Source of the DNA: Gammaproteobacteria bacterium
Lineage (GTDB): Bacteria; Pseudomonadota; Gammaproteobacteria; AKS1
DNA length: 64,000 nt
Direction of reading: 5' to 3'
Assembly: GCA_027006175.1 (NCBI GenBank)
Contig: JALTKS010000079.1
Location: 1-64,000, forward strand
The notes below the pieces were generated by a model. That model saw only the letters and a program-made list of their open reading frames with translations. It was not told the origin of the DNA and did not search any database. Position 1 is the first letter of the stretch. Each line of letters opens with the position of its first letter. This document shows, piece after piece, positions 43,230-53,145 of the stretch. Made by a program: the position numbers and the translations under genes.

Positions 43230-44690
43230 ATGAGGTCAAGTGTATTCTTAAATCGTTATTTATATGTGGTGTATCTATTAATTTCTATCATTACAGGTGC
43301 AGCACTCCTGAAATATAACGGTCAGTCTTATATTTATTTATTATTTACACTAATCATGAATTTTGCATTGTTTTCTGGCTTTAGAAAAGGTGCAATATTT
43401 TTTGATGCGTTTATTGGTGCTTTTTTTTGGTTAGGTTTCTGGCTAAAGTTGACAGTACGACTTGTTTTTTTAGATGGACAGTTCTCTGAAAGTGTTGGTA
43501 ATTTTTCTGGAGAAGGCGAGGCATATGATCGTGTTTTACTCGTTGTTTCTTGCGGGGTTTTTGGCTTGATTATTGCGAGCTATCTGAGAGAAAGGTTCAT
43601 ATTTAAATATCCAGATGAGATCGAAACTGTAGGAAATGCTGGAATATTTGAGTTTTATAAAAAAAATAGAATGATTGTATTGGTTCTATTTGTCACATTA
43701 TTCTCCGGTGTTGCTGTATCTAATTTGTATTTCGGTATATATCAGCGAGGTGAGATTGCACAGACTATATTGCCATTTGGTTTGAGTGGTGTTTACAAAT
43801 GGTTACTATTATTCGGGCTGGCATCTTTTACAGCTATAATATTAAGATTTGAGTTCTTCATTAATAAATCAACTACGTATCTTGTTGTTATAATAGGGAT
43901 GTTAGAAAGTTTTCTTAGCAGTGTTTCTTTGTTCAGCCGAGGGATGATATTAAATACAAGTGCTTTAGTTTATGGTGTGATGCGTAGCTTAAAAACGTAT
44001 AAGACAAATTCCAGTATCAAGTTTTTGATTGTTTCATTTGTTATATTTATAGCGTTCTTTGTTAGTTCGATTTTTCTCGTGACCCAGTTTCGTACTAATA
44101 ATGAACTTGCCATGTATCAGGTTACTAATAACCAGATATCATCACTTGCATTAAGCGAGGAGGTATCTAGGAACCTTATTGTTACGGGGCGTAACGTAAA
44201 GATGCTTTTTCTTGATCGATGGGTTGGGATAGAAGGGGTTATGGCTATCTCCAGCTACCCGAAACAGGGGTGGGAACTGTTTTTTAGAGCGCTTTCTGAA
44301 AACTATTCTGAGAATGAGTCCGGGTTTTATGATGTGATTATTAACTCATCGTATTTAAATATAGATAAGTCTAAATATCATTATCAGTCGCTACCGGGTA
44401 TGATTGCCTTTTTGTTTTATTCAGGGTCGTATTTGTTTTTATTTTTTTCTATGGTTGTCTTGGGCTTTATCGCAGTATTTATAGAAATATTAACGTTTAA
44501 AATGGGTGGTAAGAATTTAATATTGTGCGCATTAATAGCACAGGTCGTTGCATATAGGTATAGTCATTTTGGTTACGTCCCTAAGCAGAGTTACTTGTTA
44601 TTTGGCGCGATATTTTTAAACTTATTCCTTGTCTACATGACAAATAAGTGGCTATGTTATTTTTATAAGAATAAAAAAAGCTATATTTGA
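43230..44690 (+). CDS. Probable O-antigen polymerase-like membrane protein
   Basis: A 486-residue protein with about twelve hydrophobic segments along its length and a large loop at about 290-390 (from the FRTNNEL region to the SKYHYQS region). Low sequence conservation with such a loop is typical of Wzy polymerases. Key Arg residues could be those in SLFSRGMILN and TGRNVKML, but this cannot be shown here. A second polymerase-like half exists in the fusion at 34676, so one may polymerise and the other may act as ligase or on a different repeat. Confidence 0.65.
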   Translation: MRSSVFLNRYLYVVYLLISIITGAALLKYNGQSYIYLLFTLIMNFALFSGFRKGAIFFDAFIGAFFWLGFWLKLTVRLVFLDGQFSESVGNFSGEGEAYDRVLLVVSCGVFGLIIASYLRERFIFKYPDEIETVGNAGIFEFYKKNRMIVLVLFVTLFSGVAVSNLYFGIYQRGEIAQTILPFGLSGVYKWLLLFGLASFTAIILRFEFFINKSTTYLVVIIGMLESFLSSVSLFSRGMILNTSALVYGVMRSLKTYKTNSSIKFLIVSFVIFIAFFVSSIFLVTQFRTNNELAMYQVTNNQISSLALSEEVSRNLIVTGRNVKMLFLDRWVGIEGVMAISSYPKQGWELFFRALSENYSENESGFYDVIINSSYLNIDKSKYHYQSLPGMIAFLFYSGSYLFLFFSMVVLGFIAVFIEILTFKMGGKNLILCALIAQVVAYRYSHFGYVPKQSYLLFGAIFLNLFLVYMTNKWLCYFYKNKKSYI

Positions 44691-44736
44691 AAGCAATAAT
44701 TGTAATGCCAAAATATTTAATTAATTGTAGAAAAAG

Positions 44737-45690
44737 ATGAAGAGTATTCTTATTACGGGTGCTAATGGCTTTCTCGGGCGTGCTTTGAGCTTATATATGC
44801 TTGAGCAAGGCTGGGATGTTAGAGGCGTTGTTAGAACGGAAGAATTAGCAGTGACTCTCCCTAAGGGAGTGCAGCCTTATGTTATCGAGGATATTGGTCC
44901 TAATGTAAACTGGACTAAGGTGCTTGTCGATATTGATGTTGTTGTGCATCTTGCTGCAATAGTCCATGTCCTAAAGAACAATGATATGGCTGAATATGAC
45001 AATTATATGAAAGTTAATTGTTATGGAAGTGAAGCTTTGGCTATTGCAGCTAGAGATGCAGGCGTTAACAAGTTTATTTACCTTAGTAGCATCCGCGTTA
45101 ACGGTAAAGTAACAACTTCAATTCCATTTTCAGAAAAAGATGTTCCCGAACCTACCGATTGTTATGCTACATCAAAATGGGAGGCTGAAAAGAAACTTAA
45201 TGCATTAATGTCAGATGATAAAATGGGTATAGTTATTGTACGGCCACCGCTTGTATATGGACCTTCCTCGAAAGGAAATTATATTAGGTTGCAGAATATT
45301 ATTAATAAAGGTATTCCATTGCCTTTATTAAAGATAAAAAACAAACGAAGTATGATAGGGATACGAAACCTTGTCGATTTTATTTTCTCTGTGATTAATA
45401 CTGACAAAGCATCAGGTGAGACGTTTGTTATATCTGATGATGATGATATGACGTTACCATATTTGATTAGCACTATGTCTAATGAATTAGGTAAACAGCC
45501 TCGATTATTCTTTTTTCCAAGAACGCTCATGTATTTTTTAGCAAAGTTATTAAGAATGGAACAGACCTGGGAGCGATTATTTTGTTCGTTACAAATTGAT
45601 ATAAGCAAAGCTAAAAACTTGTTAGACTGGGTGCCACCTTATTCTACTAAGGAAGAAATACGGTACTCCATTAGTAAGAATGCTAAGTGA
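44737..45690 (+). CDS. wbpV: UDP-4-keto-6-deoxy-GlcNAc reductase, WbpV-like
   Basis: An SDR enzyme of 317 residues. ITGANGFLGRALSLY (6-20) is the nucleotide-binding turn. YLSSIRVNGK (about 116-125) and DCYATSKWEAEKKL (about 140-153) hold the Ser and YxxxK. It resembles WbpV, which reduces the WbpM product to UDP-D-QuiNAc, and also FucNAc-type reductases (WbpK). It is followed by wbpL with an 11-nt overlap, as in Pseudomonas O-antigen loci, and by wbpM at the end of the locus. Confidence 0.83.
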   Translation: MKSILITGANGFLGRALSLYMLEQGWDVRGVVRTEELAVTLPKGVQPYVIEDIGPNVNWTKVLVDIDVVVHLAAIVHVLKNNDMAEYDNYMKVNCYGSEALAIAARDAGVNKFIYLSSIRVNGKVTTSIPFSEKDVPEPTDCYATSKWEAEKKLNALMSDDKMGIVIVRPPLVYGPSSKGNYIRLQNIINKGIPLPLLKIKNKRSMIGIRNLVDFIFSVINTDKASGETFVISDDDDMTLPYLISTMSNELGKQPRLFFFPRTLMYFLAKLLRMEQTWERLFCSLQIDISKAKNLLDWVPPYSTKEEIRYSISKNAK

Positions 45691-46702
45691 TTTGATGCTT
45701 AATATGTTCTTGCTATTAATACTTTCTTTCTTAACTACTTTGCTTGGTAGTTATTATTTAATTAGATATAAGAATCTTGTTGGTGTATTTGCAGTCCCTA
45801 ATGATAGAACACTCCATGAGATGCCGACACCAAGAACCGGTGGTGTTGCAATAGTCTTCTCGATTATCCTCTATGCTTCTTTCATATACCCAATCGATAA
45901 TATTTTTATGTTCATCCTTTTGGGTCTGGCACTGGTAGCATTTATTTCTTTTATTGATGATATCTACACGATTAGTCCACTTATACGTTTAATTATCCAT
46001 GTATTGGCTTCCTTTTTATTGATAAAAGCAGGTTTCAGAATAGATTCAATTGATGTTGCCGGCTATGTGATTTCTTTTCCTGAGATTTTGAGCATATTGG
46101 TGACCGTATTATCAATTATATGGTTAATAAACTTGTATAATTTTATGGACGGTATTGATGGTATTGCAGCAGGGATAGCGGTAATAGGTTTTGGCACTTT
46201 TGCAGTAATGGCATATATAGCAGGAAATATTGATTATATGGCTGTCTGTCTGGTGTTAGTGAGTGCCTCCCTAGGGTTTCTTATCTTTAATTTTCCTCCC
46301 GCAAAAATATTTATGGGTGATATTGGGGCGTCATCCCTTGGTTTTCTGGTTGCCGCTATGTCCTTATGGGCAGATAAGGAAAATATATTTCCTATCTTCG
46401 CATCAATTATTGTTTTTTCACCTTTCATTATTGATGCAACTGTTACCATCATCCTTCGATTAATGCGGAAAGAAAGAGTCTGGAAGGCACATAATAAGCA
46501 TTATTATCAAAGACTTGTTAAGATAGGCTTAGGTCATAAAAATACTGTGTTGTGTGAATATGGTTTAATGCTTATTTCGGCTATTATTGCTGTCGCTTAT
46601 TTTTTAGCGGATGACAATAATCGAATATATTTATTGATTACGTATATAGCGTTATATAGCGGATTGATCTATTGGGTGCATCGAATAACAGTAAATGAAT
46701 AG
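45680..46702 (+). CDS. wbpL: Initiating glycosyl-1-phosphate transferase, WbpL-like
   Basis: A 340-residue WecA/WbpL-family enzyme with about ten membrane spans. It carries the cytosolic motifs FIDDIYTISP (about 93-102), LYNFMDGIDGIAAG (about 153-166), PPAKIFMGDIGASSLGF (about 208-224) and, near the end of the active region, RVWKAHNKHYYQRL with its HxH-like pattern. It transfers QuiNAc- or FucNAc-1-phosphate to undecaprenyl phosphate, so it starts the lipid-linked unit. ATG 45680 lies inside the wbpV end; a second ATG at 45695 also fits. Confidence 0.88.
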   Translation: MLSDLMLNMFLLLILSFLTTLLGSYYLIRYKNLVGVFAVPNDRTLHEMPTPRTGGVAIVFSIILYASFIYPIDNIFMFILLGLALVAFISFIDDIYTISPLIRLIIHVLASFLLIKAGFRIDSIDVAGYVISFPEILSILVTVLSIIWLINLYNFMDGIDGIAAGIAVIGFGTFAVMAYIAGNIDYMAVCLVLVSASLGFLIFNFPPAKIFMGDIGASSLGFLVAAMSLWADKENIFPIFASIIVFSPFIIDATVTIILRLMRKERVWKAHNKHYYQRLVKIGLGHKNTVLCEYGLMLISAIIAVAYFLADDNNRIYLLITYIALYSGLIYWVHRITVNE

Positions 46703-46752
46703 ATTGAGAGTATTATGTTTTCTAAAGTGTTAAATATTTTGGGTGTTTTTGT

Positions 46753-48105
46753 GTGAAGATTTCTATCGTAGGTACAGGATATGTAGGTTTGGTTACTGGC
46801 GCATGTTTGTCTGAAGTAGGTAATGATGTTTTATGTATTGATGTTGATGAAACCAAGATCGGTCAACTTAAAAGTGGCGTTATTCCGATTTATGAACCTG
46901 GCTTGGAGTCAGTTGTAAAAACGAATATTGCAAAGGGTAATCTTTCATTTAGTTCAGATATACAAACAGGTGTGAAGCATGGAGATATTATTTTTATAGC
47001 CGTAGGCACACCTCCAGATGAGGATGGCTCTGCTGATCTTAAACATGTATTAGATGTGGCTAAGAATATTGGCGAATACATTGATGGATATAAGGTTGTT
47101 GTTAATAAATCAACTGTTCCTGTTGGTTCTGCGGATAAAGTAAGGAAGTCAATTTCTGAGGCTATGAATGAATCGGGGGTTTCTGGTGATTTTGATGTAA
47201 TTTCAAATCCTGAATTCCTCAAAGAGGGATCAGCTGTTGATGATTTTATGAAACCCGATCGTATCATTATTGGTTCTGATAATGAGAAAGCAACAGAATT
47301 GATGCGAAAGTTATACTCCCCATTTGCACGTAATCATGAAAAAATTATTTCAATGGATATTCGTTCAGCAGAGTTAACTAAATATGCGGCGAACGCGATA
47401 TTGGCAACTAAAATAAGCTTTATGAATGAAATGGCTAATCTGGCAGAAAGATTGGGTGCTAATATTGAGAATGTTAGAAAAGGAATAGGTTCCGATCCAA
47501 GAATTGGTTATCACTTCATCTATGCTGGCTGTGGTTACGGAGGGTCATGTTTCCCAAAAGATGTAAAAGCATTAATCAGTATTGCAAGTGAAGTTAATTA
47601 TGATGCCAGCGTTTTAGAGGCTGTTGAGGAAGTTAATGAGAATCAAAAGCATAAGTTAGTCACTGAAGTGCAGAATTATTTTGGTTCTAAGCTTGAAGGT
47701 AAAACATTTGCTTTGTGGGGTTTATCATTTAAGCCTAATACAGATGATATACGTGAGGCACCTAGTCGAGTGTTCATTGATGAACTGATTGATTTGGGGG
47801 CAAATATTCAGGCGTATGATCCTGTGGCAATGGAAAACATTAAAGACATTTATAAAGAATGTAATAAACTATCACTCCATGAATCAGCATCAGATGCATT
47901 GAAAAATGCGGATGCATTAGTCATTGTGACTGAATGGAATGCATTCAGGAGTCCTGATTATTCAGAGATTAAATCAAAACTAAAATCTCCAGTGATCTTT
48001 GATGGTAGAAATTTATATGATATCGATGAAATGAATGAATTGGGGTTTGAGTATTTCTCAATTGGGCGTCCTAAAATAAATTACATGCGAAATAACGATG
48101 AATAA
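46753..48105 (+). CDS. ugd: UDP-glucose 6-dehydrogenase
   Basis: A 450-residue UDP-glucose/GDP-mannose dehydrogenase family protein. The NAD motif is [19 protein letters not shown] (4-22). The catalytic cysteine lies in [13 protein letters not shown] (about 258-270), and the central domain has [15 protein letters not shown] (about 153-167). It oxidises UDP-glucose to UDP-glucuronate. GTG start. With the epimerase at 49403 it would give UDP-GlcA and UDP-GalA for the glycan. It overlaps the next dehydrogenase by 8 nt. Confidence 0.9.
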   Translation: MKISIVGTGYVGLVTGACLSEVGNDVLCIDVDETKIGQLKSGVIPIYEPGLESVVKTNIAKGNLSFSSDIQTGVKHGDIIFIAVGTPPDEDGSADLKHVLDVAKNIGEYIDGYKVVVNKSTVPVGSADKVRKSISEAMNESGVSGDFDVISNPEFLKEGSAVDDFMKPDRIIIGSDNEKATELMRKLYSPFARNHEKIISMDIRSAELTKYAANAILATKISFMNEMANLAERLGANIENVRKGIGSDPRIGYHFIYAGCGYGGSCFPKDVKALISIASEVNYDASVLEAVEEVNENQKHKLVTEVQNYFGSKLEGKTFALWGLSFKPNTDDIREAPSRVFIDELIDLGANIQAYDPVAMENIKDIYKECNKLSLHESASDALKNADALVIVTEWNAFRSPDYSEIKSKLKSPVIFDGRNLYDIDEMNELGFEYFSIGRPKINYMRNNDE

Positions 48106-49375
48106 AAGTAAAATATCAATAGCAATTATTGGCCTAGGTTACGTTGGCCTACCATTGGCAGTTGAATTTGGTAAAAAATACAGAACGGTTGGTTTTGATT
48201 TAAATCAGGCTCGTATTGATGAGTTGAATAGTGGTGTCGATAGAACAAATGAGGTTGAAGATGGTGAGTTAGCATCGGCTGATAACCTTGTCTGTACAAC
48301 AGAAATTAGTGATATACGAGAGTGTAATTTCTATATTGTTACTGTGCCTACGCCTGTTGATGAAGATAAAAAACCAAATCTTGATGCGTTAAGTAGTGCC
48401 AGCAAAACAGTTGGCAGTGTGTTGGGTAAAGGTGATTACGTCGTATATGAGTCAACTGTTTATCCTGGGGTAACAGAAGAGCATTGTTTACCCATTCTTG
48501 AGCAGGTATCCGGTCTTAATTGTAATAGTGATTTTTATCTTGGTTATAGCCCAGAGAGAATTAATCCTGGCGACAAAACACATCGCTTACCTACAATTAA
48601 GAAGGTGACTTCCGGTTCAACCATTGAGGCAGCTGAATTTATTGATGGGCTTTATGCTGAAATAATTACAGCTGGCACATATAAAGCAAGTTCTATTCGA
48701 GTCGCTGAAGCAGCAAAGGTGATCGAAAATACGCAACGGGATGTCAATATCGCATTGATTAACGAATTGGCGATGCTGTTTAATAAATTAGATATCAATA
48801 CAATTGATGTGCTTGAGGCTGCGGGTACAAAATGGAACTTTCTTCCTTTTAGACCAGGTCTGGTTGGTGGTCACTGTATCGGTGTTGACCCATACTATTT
48901 GACTTATAAAGCTCAAGAGGTTGGTTTTGACCCAAAAATTATTCTTTCTGGAAGAGAAACAAATGATGGAATGGGTGAGTATGTCGTTGAGCAAGTTATT
49001 AGTTTAATGCAGAAAAAAACTATCACCATAGAAAATGCTCGTGTTTTAATAATGGGTTTTACCTTTAAAGAAAATTGCCCTGATGTCAGAAATACACGTG
49101 TTATTGATATGATCGAAGTTTTTAAAACCAAAGAAGTTAATGTTGATATCTATGAACCATGGGGTGATGCTAAAGAAATTGAATCTGAGTATGGTATTAC
49201 GCCAATTAGTACACCTCTGGAAAGTACTTATGATGCAATCATCATGGCTGTTGCGCATGATGAATTTAAGGCAATGAGTTTAGATAAAATAAAGTCATTC
49301 TGCCATGATGATAATTCTGTAATTTATGATATCAAAAATATTTTGCCAGCAACGATGATCGATGGCAGTTTGTAA
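48098..49375 (+). CDS. UDP-N-acetylhexosamine 6-dehydrogenase, TviB/WbpO type
   Basis: A 425-residue nucleotide-sugar dehydrogenase of the TviB group. It has [16 protein letters not shown] (about 9-24), [15 protein letters not shown] (about 84-98), [11 protein letters not shown] (about 147-157) and the catalytic-cysteine segment [17 protein letters not shown] (about 254-270). TviB and WbpO make UDP-GalNAcA or UDP-GlcNAcA, possible substrates for the AsnB-like amidotransferases upstream. Which epimer is used cannot be told from the sequence. Confidence 0.85.
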   Translation: MNKSKISIAIIGLGYVGLPLAVEFGKKYRTVGFDLNQARIDELNSGVDRTNEVEDGELASADNLVCTTEISDIRECNFYIVTVPTPVDEDKKPNLDALSSASKTVGSVLGKGDYVVYESTVYPGVTEEHCLPILEQVSGLNCNSDFYLGYSPERINPGDKTHRLPTIKKVTSGSTIEAAEFIDGLYAEIITAGTYKASSIRVAEAAKVIENTQRDVNIALINELAMLFNKLDINTIDVLEAAGTKWNFLPFRPGLVGGHCIGVDPYYLTYKAQEVGFDPKIILSGRETNDGMGEYVVEQVISLMQKKTITIENARVLIMGFTFKENCPDVRNTRVIDMIEVFKTKEVNVDIYEPWGDAKEIESEYGITPISTPLESTYDAIIMAVAHDEFKAMSLDKIKSFCHDDNSVIYDIKNILPATMIDGSL

Positions 49376-49402
49376 TAACCTAACTATATAGAAGAAAATT
49401 CC

Positions 49403-50410
49403 ATGAAAGTATTAATTACAGGTGCAGCAGGTTTTATTGGTTCCGCACTATCCTTGCGGTTGCTTGAAAGAGGCGATGAGGTAATTGGTGTTGATAATCT
49501 TAATGATTATTACGATGTCGAATTAAAGAAAGCGCGCCTTGCAAGAACCACTTCTCACGAGAACTATCACGATGTACGAATTAGTATTGAAGATCGTGAT
49601 GCAATTGCCAGGACGTTTGCTGAATACAAACCTGAAAGAGTTGTTAATCTTGCTGCACAAGCGGGTGTTCGCTATTCATTAGAAAATCCACATTCTTATG
49701 TTGATACCAACCTGGTCGGTTTTGTGAATATTCTGGAAGGTTGTCGTCATAATGATGTTGAACATCTTGTGTATGCATCGAGTAGTTCGGTTTATGGCTC
49801 GAATACCAATATGCCATTCTCGGTGCATGATAATGTTGATCACCCAGTGAGTATTTATGCGGCATCGAAAAAAGCCAATGAATTAATGGCACATTCTTAC
49901 AGCCATTTATTTAACTTGCCGACTACCGGCTTACGATTCTTTACGGTTTATGGGCCTTGGGGAAGACCTGATATGGCATTGTTTTTATTTACTAAAAACA
50001 TTCTTGCCGGCAAGCCGATTGATGTGTTTAACCACGGTAAACATCGTCGAGACTTTACTTATATTGATGATATTGTTGAAGGTGTGGTGAGAGTGCTGGA
50101 TCGCGTTGCACAACCGAACCCCGATTGGAGTGGTGATGAGCCAGATTCAGCAACCAGCTATGCACCGTACAGACTCTATAATATAGGTAACAATAATACC
50201 GTTGAATTGTTGCACTATATTAAAGTATTAGAAGATTGTCTGGGTAAAAAAGCAGATATGAATATGTTGCCATTACAAAATGGTGATGTGCCTGCCACTT
50301 ATGCTGATGTTGAGGCATTAGTATCTGATATTGGTTATAAACCTGAAATTAAGGTAGAGCAGGGAATTGAGAATTTTGTGAAGTGGTATAAGGATTACTA
50401 TAAGGTTTAA
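49403..50410 (+). CDS. UDP-glucuronate 4-epimerase-like SDR
   Basis: A 335-residue extended SDR. It has [17 protein letters not shown] (5-21), [15 protein letters not shown] (about 33-47, typical of UDP-GlcA 4-epimerases), YASSSSVYG (about 115-123) and [15 protein letters not shown] (about 146-160). [16 protein letters not shown] (about 177-192) is also characteristic. It would convert UDP-GlcA made by Ugd to UDP-GalA. The base composition is richer in G+C than upstream, in common with wbpM. Confidence 0.88.
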   Translation: MKVLITGAAGFIGSALSLRLLERGDEVIGVDNLNDYYDVELKKARLARTTSHENYHDVRISIEDRDAIARTFAEYKPERVVNLAAQAGVRYSLENPHSYVDTNLVGFVNILEGCRHNDVEHLVYASSSSVYGSNTNMPFSVHDNVDHPVSIYAASKKANELMAHSYSHLFNLPTTGLRFFTVYGPWGRPDMALFLFTKNILAGKPIDVFNHGKHRRDFTYIDDIVEGVVRVLDRVAQPNPDWSGDEPDSATSYAPYRLYNIGNNNTVELLHYIKVLEDCLGKKADMNMLPLQNGDVPATYADVEALVSDIGYKPEIKVEQGIENFVKWYKDYYKV

Positions 50411-50432
50411 TAATAGAGATGAAAATAAGCTA

Positions 50433-52307
50433 ATGCAGTTTTCAATGTTTCAACGAACCTATGTTGTCATCTTACATGATGTGTTAATGGCAACAGTTGC
50501 CTGGACGTTTGCATATCTCCTGCGCTTTGAGTTTAACTTCACTGTGCTCGAGAGTGCATCATACTGGCAAGTATTACTTATTATTTTACCGGTTCACTTA
50601 TCTGTCTCATACGGTTTTGGACTGTATAGGGGTTTATGGCGTTTTGCCAGTATTCCTGATTTATGGAATATTATTAAAGTTGTTGCAATCAGTGCTGTAT
50701 TACTGGTGACGGTTTTATTTTTAATTAATCGCGTTGAAGGCGTGCCGCGCTCGTCATTAGCTGTTTATCCGTTGTTGTTAATTTTCTTATTGGGTTCACC
50801 TCGCTTACTGTATCGAATCTGGCGCGATGGGCAGTTACGTAGTGATGGTCCGATTGGTAGTAAACGGGTTGTTATACTCGGCGCGGGTCAGGCAGGGGAA
50901 TTAGTCGCACGTGAAATGCTCCGTGGCAACGAATATGTTCCTGTCGCTTTTTTGGATGATGAACCTCGTTTACGTGGCTCAAAACTTCATGGTTTATCTG
51001 TCATTGGTGGCATTAATGATTTACCGGATATTGCACAAAAAAAATCGGCTGATTTAGCGGTCATTGCAACAGCAACGGCAACAGGCCCGCAAATGCAAAA
51101 AATCGTTGCCAGTTGTGAAAAAGCGAATATTCCTTTTAGAACCTTACCAAATGTTGCGGATCTTATTTCAGGTCGTGCAACGGTTAGTTCGTTACGCGAA
51201 GTATCCATTGATGATTTGCTTGGGCGTGATCCCGTTAATCTGAGTAAAGAATCCATTACGCAATCATTATTTGGCAAAGTCGTCATGGTCACGGGAGCAG
51301 GTGGTTCAATTGGCTCTGAGTTATGCCGTCAAATATTAATTTACAAACCGGCAAAGTTAGTTGTATTTGAAATCGGTGAATTTAACTTATATCAAATAGA
51401 ACGAGAGTTAATAGGTTTATGTGAACATACAGAATTTCATGCTGTGCTGGGGGATGTGTGTGATATCAGTGCGATTGATCACTGTATGAGCGAACATCAG
51501 CCGCAAGTTATTTTCCATGCCGCGGCTTATAAGCATGTGCCTTTATTGCAAAATCAGGCAAGACAAGCAGTACGTAATAATATCTTAGGTACCCGTAATA
51601 TGGCGCTAGCGGCAGATAAACACGGCTGTGATAATTTTGTCATGATCTCGACAGATAAAGCGGTTAATCCCACGAATAATATGGGTGCCAGCAAACGTAT
51701 CGCCGAGATATTTTGTCAGAACCTTAATCAACGCTCCAAAACAAATTACATTACGGTTCGCTTTGGTAATGTTCTCGGTTCTGCTGGCAGTGTCGTACCA
51801 TTATTTAAAGAACAAATTGCAAAGGGCGGCCCTGTCACGGTCACACACCCTGAAATAACCCGCTACTTCATGACCATACCTGAAGCCTGTCAACTGATTA
51901 TGCAAGCAGCAGTACAAGGAGAGGGCGGGGAAATCTTTGTGCTGGATATGAGTGAGCCTGTAAAAATTGCTTACCTTGCTGAACAGATGATTATTCTCTC
52001 AGGCAAAACGCCGGGTGATGATATCGAGATTAAGTACACGGGACTTCGTCCTGGTGAAAAACTCTATGAAGAGCTGTTTCATGAACAAGAACAGCTAAGT
52101 GCAACCACTCATGAAAAGATATTACTGGCTAAAACACGAATTGTTGATTGGAATGAGCTGCAAACTGATTTCTCAGCAATGGAGTCAGCGAGCCAGACAT
52201 TTGATGAAGAAACCTTAATATCACTCATTAAAAAGCTCGTTCCAGAAATGACAGAGTCACAGGCCAAAGATAATGTCATTAATTTCGAAAAAATGAAGAA
52301 ATCTTAA
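50433..52307 (+). CDS. wbpM: UDP-GlcNAc 4,6-dehydratase, WbpM type
   Basis: A 624-residue membrane-bound CapD/WbpM enzyme. Four membrane spans fill residues 1-115, followed by a first Rossmann domain (VVILGAGQAGELVAREML, about 147-164). The catalytic SDR domain begins at MVTGAGGSIGSELC (about 285-298), with STDKAVNPTNNMGASKR (about 405-421), where Met replaces the usual Tyr. It makes UDP-4-keto-6-deoxy-GlcNAc for WbpV. As in Pseudomonas, it is the last gene of the O-antigen locus; a tRNA follows 73 bp later. Confidence 0.92.
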   Translation: MQFSMFQRTYVVILHDVLMATVAWTFAYLLRFEFNFTVLESASYWQVLLIILPVHLSVSYGFGLYRGLWRFASIPDLWNIIKVVAISAVLLVTVLFLINRVEGVPRSSLAVYPLLLIFLLGSPRLLYRIWRDGQLRSDGPIGSKRVVILGAGQAGELVAREMLRGNEYVPVAFLDDEPRLRGSKLHGLSVIGGINDLPDIAQKKSADLAVIATATATGPQMQKIVASCEKANIPFRTLPNVADLISGRATVSSLREVSIDDLLGRDPVNLSKESITQSLFGKVVMVTGAGGSIGSELCRQILIYKPAKLVVFEIGEFNLYQIERELIGLCEHTEFHAVLGDVCDISAIDHCMSEHQPQVIFHAAAYKHVPLLQNQARQAVRNNILGTRNMALAADKHGCDNFVMISTDKAVNPTNNMGASKRIAEIFCQNLNQRSKTNYITVRFGNVLGSAGSVVPLFKEQIAKGGPVTVTHPEITRYFMTIPEACQLIMQAAVQGEGGEIFVLDMSEPVKIAYLAEQMIILSGKTPGDDIEIKYTGLRPGEKLYEELFHEQEQLSATTHEKILLAKTRIVDWNELQTDFSAMESASQTFDEETLISLIKKLVPEMTESQAKDNVINFEKMKKS

Positions 52308-52339
52308 TAAAAACGACCCATTAGGGGCACTTGGTGCTT

Positions 52340-52355
52340 GACCCCACACGGGGTC
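52340..52355. other. Perfect inverted repeat after wbpM
   Basis: GACCCC and GGGGTC are separated by ACAC, giving a 6-bp GC-rich stem in the gap between wbpM and tRNA-Asn. No T run follows on either strand, so it is not a standard intrinsic terminator. It may still slow transcription at the end of the locus or be a remnant of one. Confidence 0.4.
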
Positions 52356-52380
52356 CTCAGTACCATACCGCCTCTGTAAT

Positions 52381-52456
52381 TCCTCGGTAGCTCAGTTGGT
52401 AGAGCGGGTGACTGTTAATCACTAGGTCGGCGGTTCGAGCCCGTCCCGAGGAGCCA
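52381..52456 (+). tRNA. tRNA-Asn (GTT)
   Basis: A full cloverleaf is visible. The acceptor arms TCCTCGG and CCGAGGA pair over seven bases. The D arm reads GCTCAGTTGGTAGAGC. The anticodon loop CTGTTAA has anticodon GTT between GGTGA and TCACT. The T arm is GGCGGTTCGAGCCCGTC, and an encoded G-CCA forms the 3' end. It marks the downstream limit of the polysaccharide locus and could have been an integration point, though no attachment repeat was found. Confidence 0.96.
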
Positions 52457-52467
52457 TACAAAGTAAA

Positions 52468-52495
52468 GGGCTAGCGTATTCGCTAGCCCTTTTTT
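52468..52495 (+). terminator. Rho-independent terminator after tRNA-Asn
   Basis: GGGCTAGCG and CGCTAGCCC form a perfect 9-bp stem with a TATT loop, followed by six T. It ends the tRNA transcript. The A-rich left side (AAAGTAAA) would give a weaker T stretch for minus-strand transcription from fimT, so it may work both ways. Confidence 0.92.
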
Positions 52496-52501
52496 GTGGT
52501 T

Positions 52502-53059
52502 TTATCCATCACCACACCCTAAATCAGACCCATCTGGTCTCACCGTTGAGATACGTGGTCGCCCCGTATTGGAGATAATCACGGCTTTGGCATATTCAGG
52601 GTAGTCGGGATCACAAAAGACATAAGTACCGTTACTGCCGGGTGATTGACCAGTATTTTGGTAAACAATTCGCCTGCGGCGACCGGAGGTGATGTTGATA
52701 CCATTTTCTTCACCTTTTTCAACGAAGAGAAGATCATCTCGACCATCTAATTCACGGTTAGCATTGTAGTCGGCGAAGATGATCCAGCCTTGCTCCCAAC
52801 CAGCCGTTCTTTCGCAAGACTCACCGTCTGAGCTTCGACACATAACCGCTCTGACACCGCGTTTAATGGCTTCGCTGCGGGTATAGTGTAAATGCCCGAC
52901 AAAGGTATTGATTTCAGTGGTTAAACGATTGCGCTGAACCATCTTGTGAAAGGCAGGAATTGCCGTAGTGGTTAAAATTGCGCTAATACCAAGACTTATC
53001 ATCATTTCAAGCAGGGTAAACCCGCGCTGGAAACGAAAAGTGTGGATATCCATATCCAT
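52502..53059 (-). CDS. fimT: Type IV minor pseudopilin, GspH/FimT family
   Basis: A 185-residue prepilin. The leader ends at G13/F14 in RGFTLLEMMISLGISA, with Glu at mature position 5 (E18), so it is cut by prepilin peptidase and then inserted by its hydrophobic helix (about 14-38). The C-terminal GspH-type globular part has WEQGWIIFADYNANRELDG (about 88-106). It may prime or cap type IV pili or a related secretion pseudopilus. Other pilus genes are not nearby. It lies downstream of the aminotransferase gene on the same strand. Confidence 0.87.
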   Translation of the reverse strand: MDMDIHTFRFQRGFTLLEMMISLGISAILTTTAIPAFHKMVQRNRLTTEINTFVGHLHYTRSEAIKRGVRAVMCRSSDGESCERTAGWEQGWIIFADYNANRELDGRDDLLFVEKGEENGINITSGRRRRIVYQNTGQSPGSNGTYVFCDPDYPEYAKAVIISNTGRPRISTVRPDGSDLGCGDG

Positions 53060-53145
53060 CTCCCATCCATTTGAAGCGTCCTAATCCTTGGACGAATCAA
53101 TAGTACGGGGTTAGCAAGAAAATGTTTGTAGGATGAGGCTTATAT

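Noticed and set aside
52340-52355. Hairpin after wbpM as an intrinsic terminator
   Set aside because: No T run follows the stem on either strand, so it is listed only as an inverted repeat.
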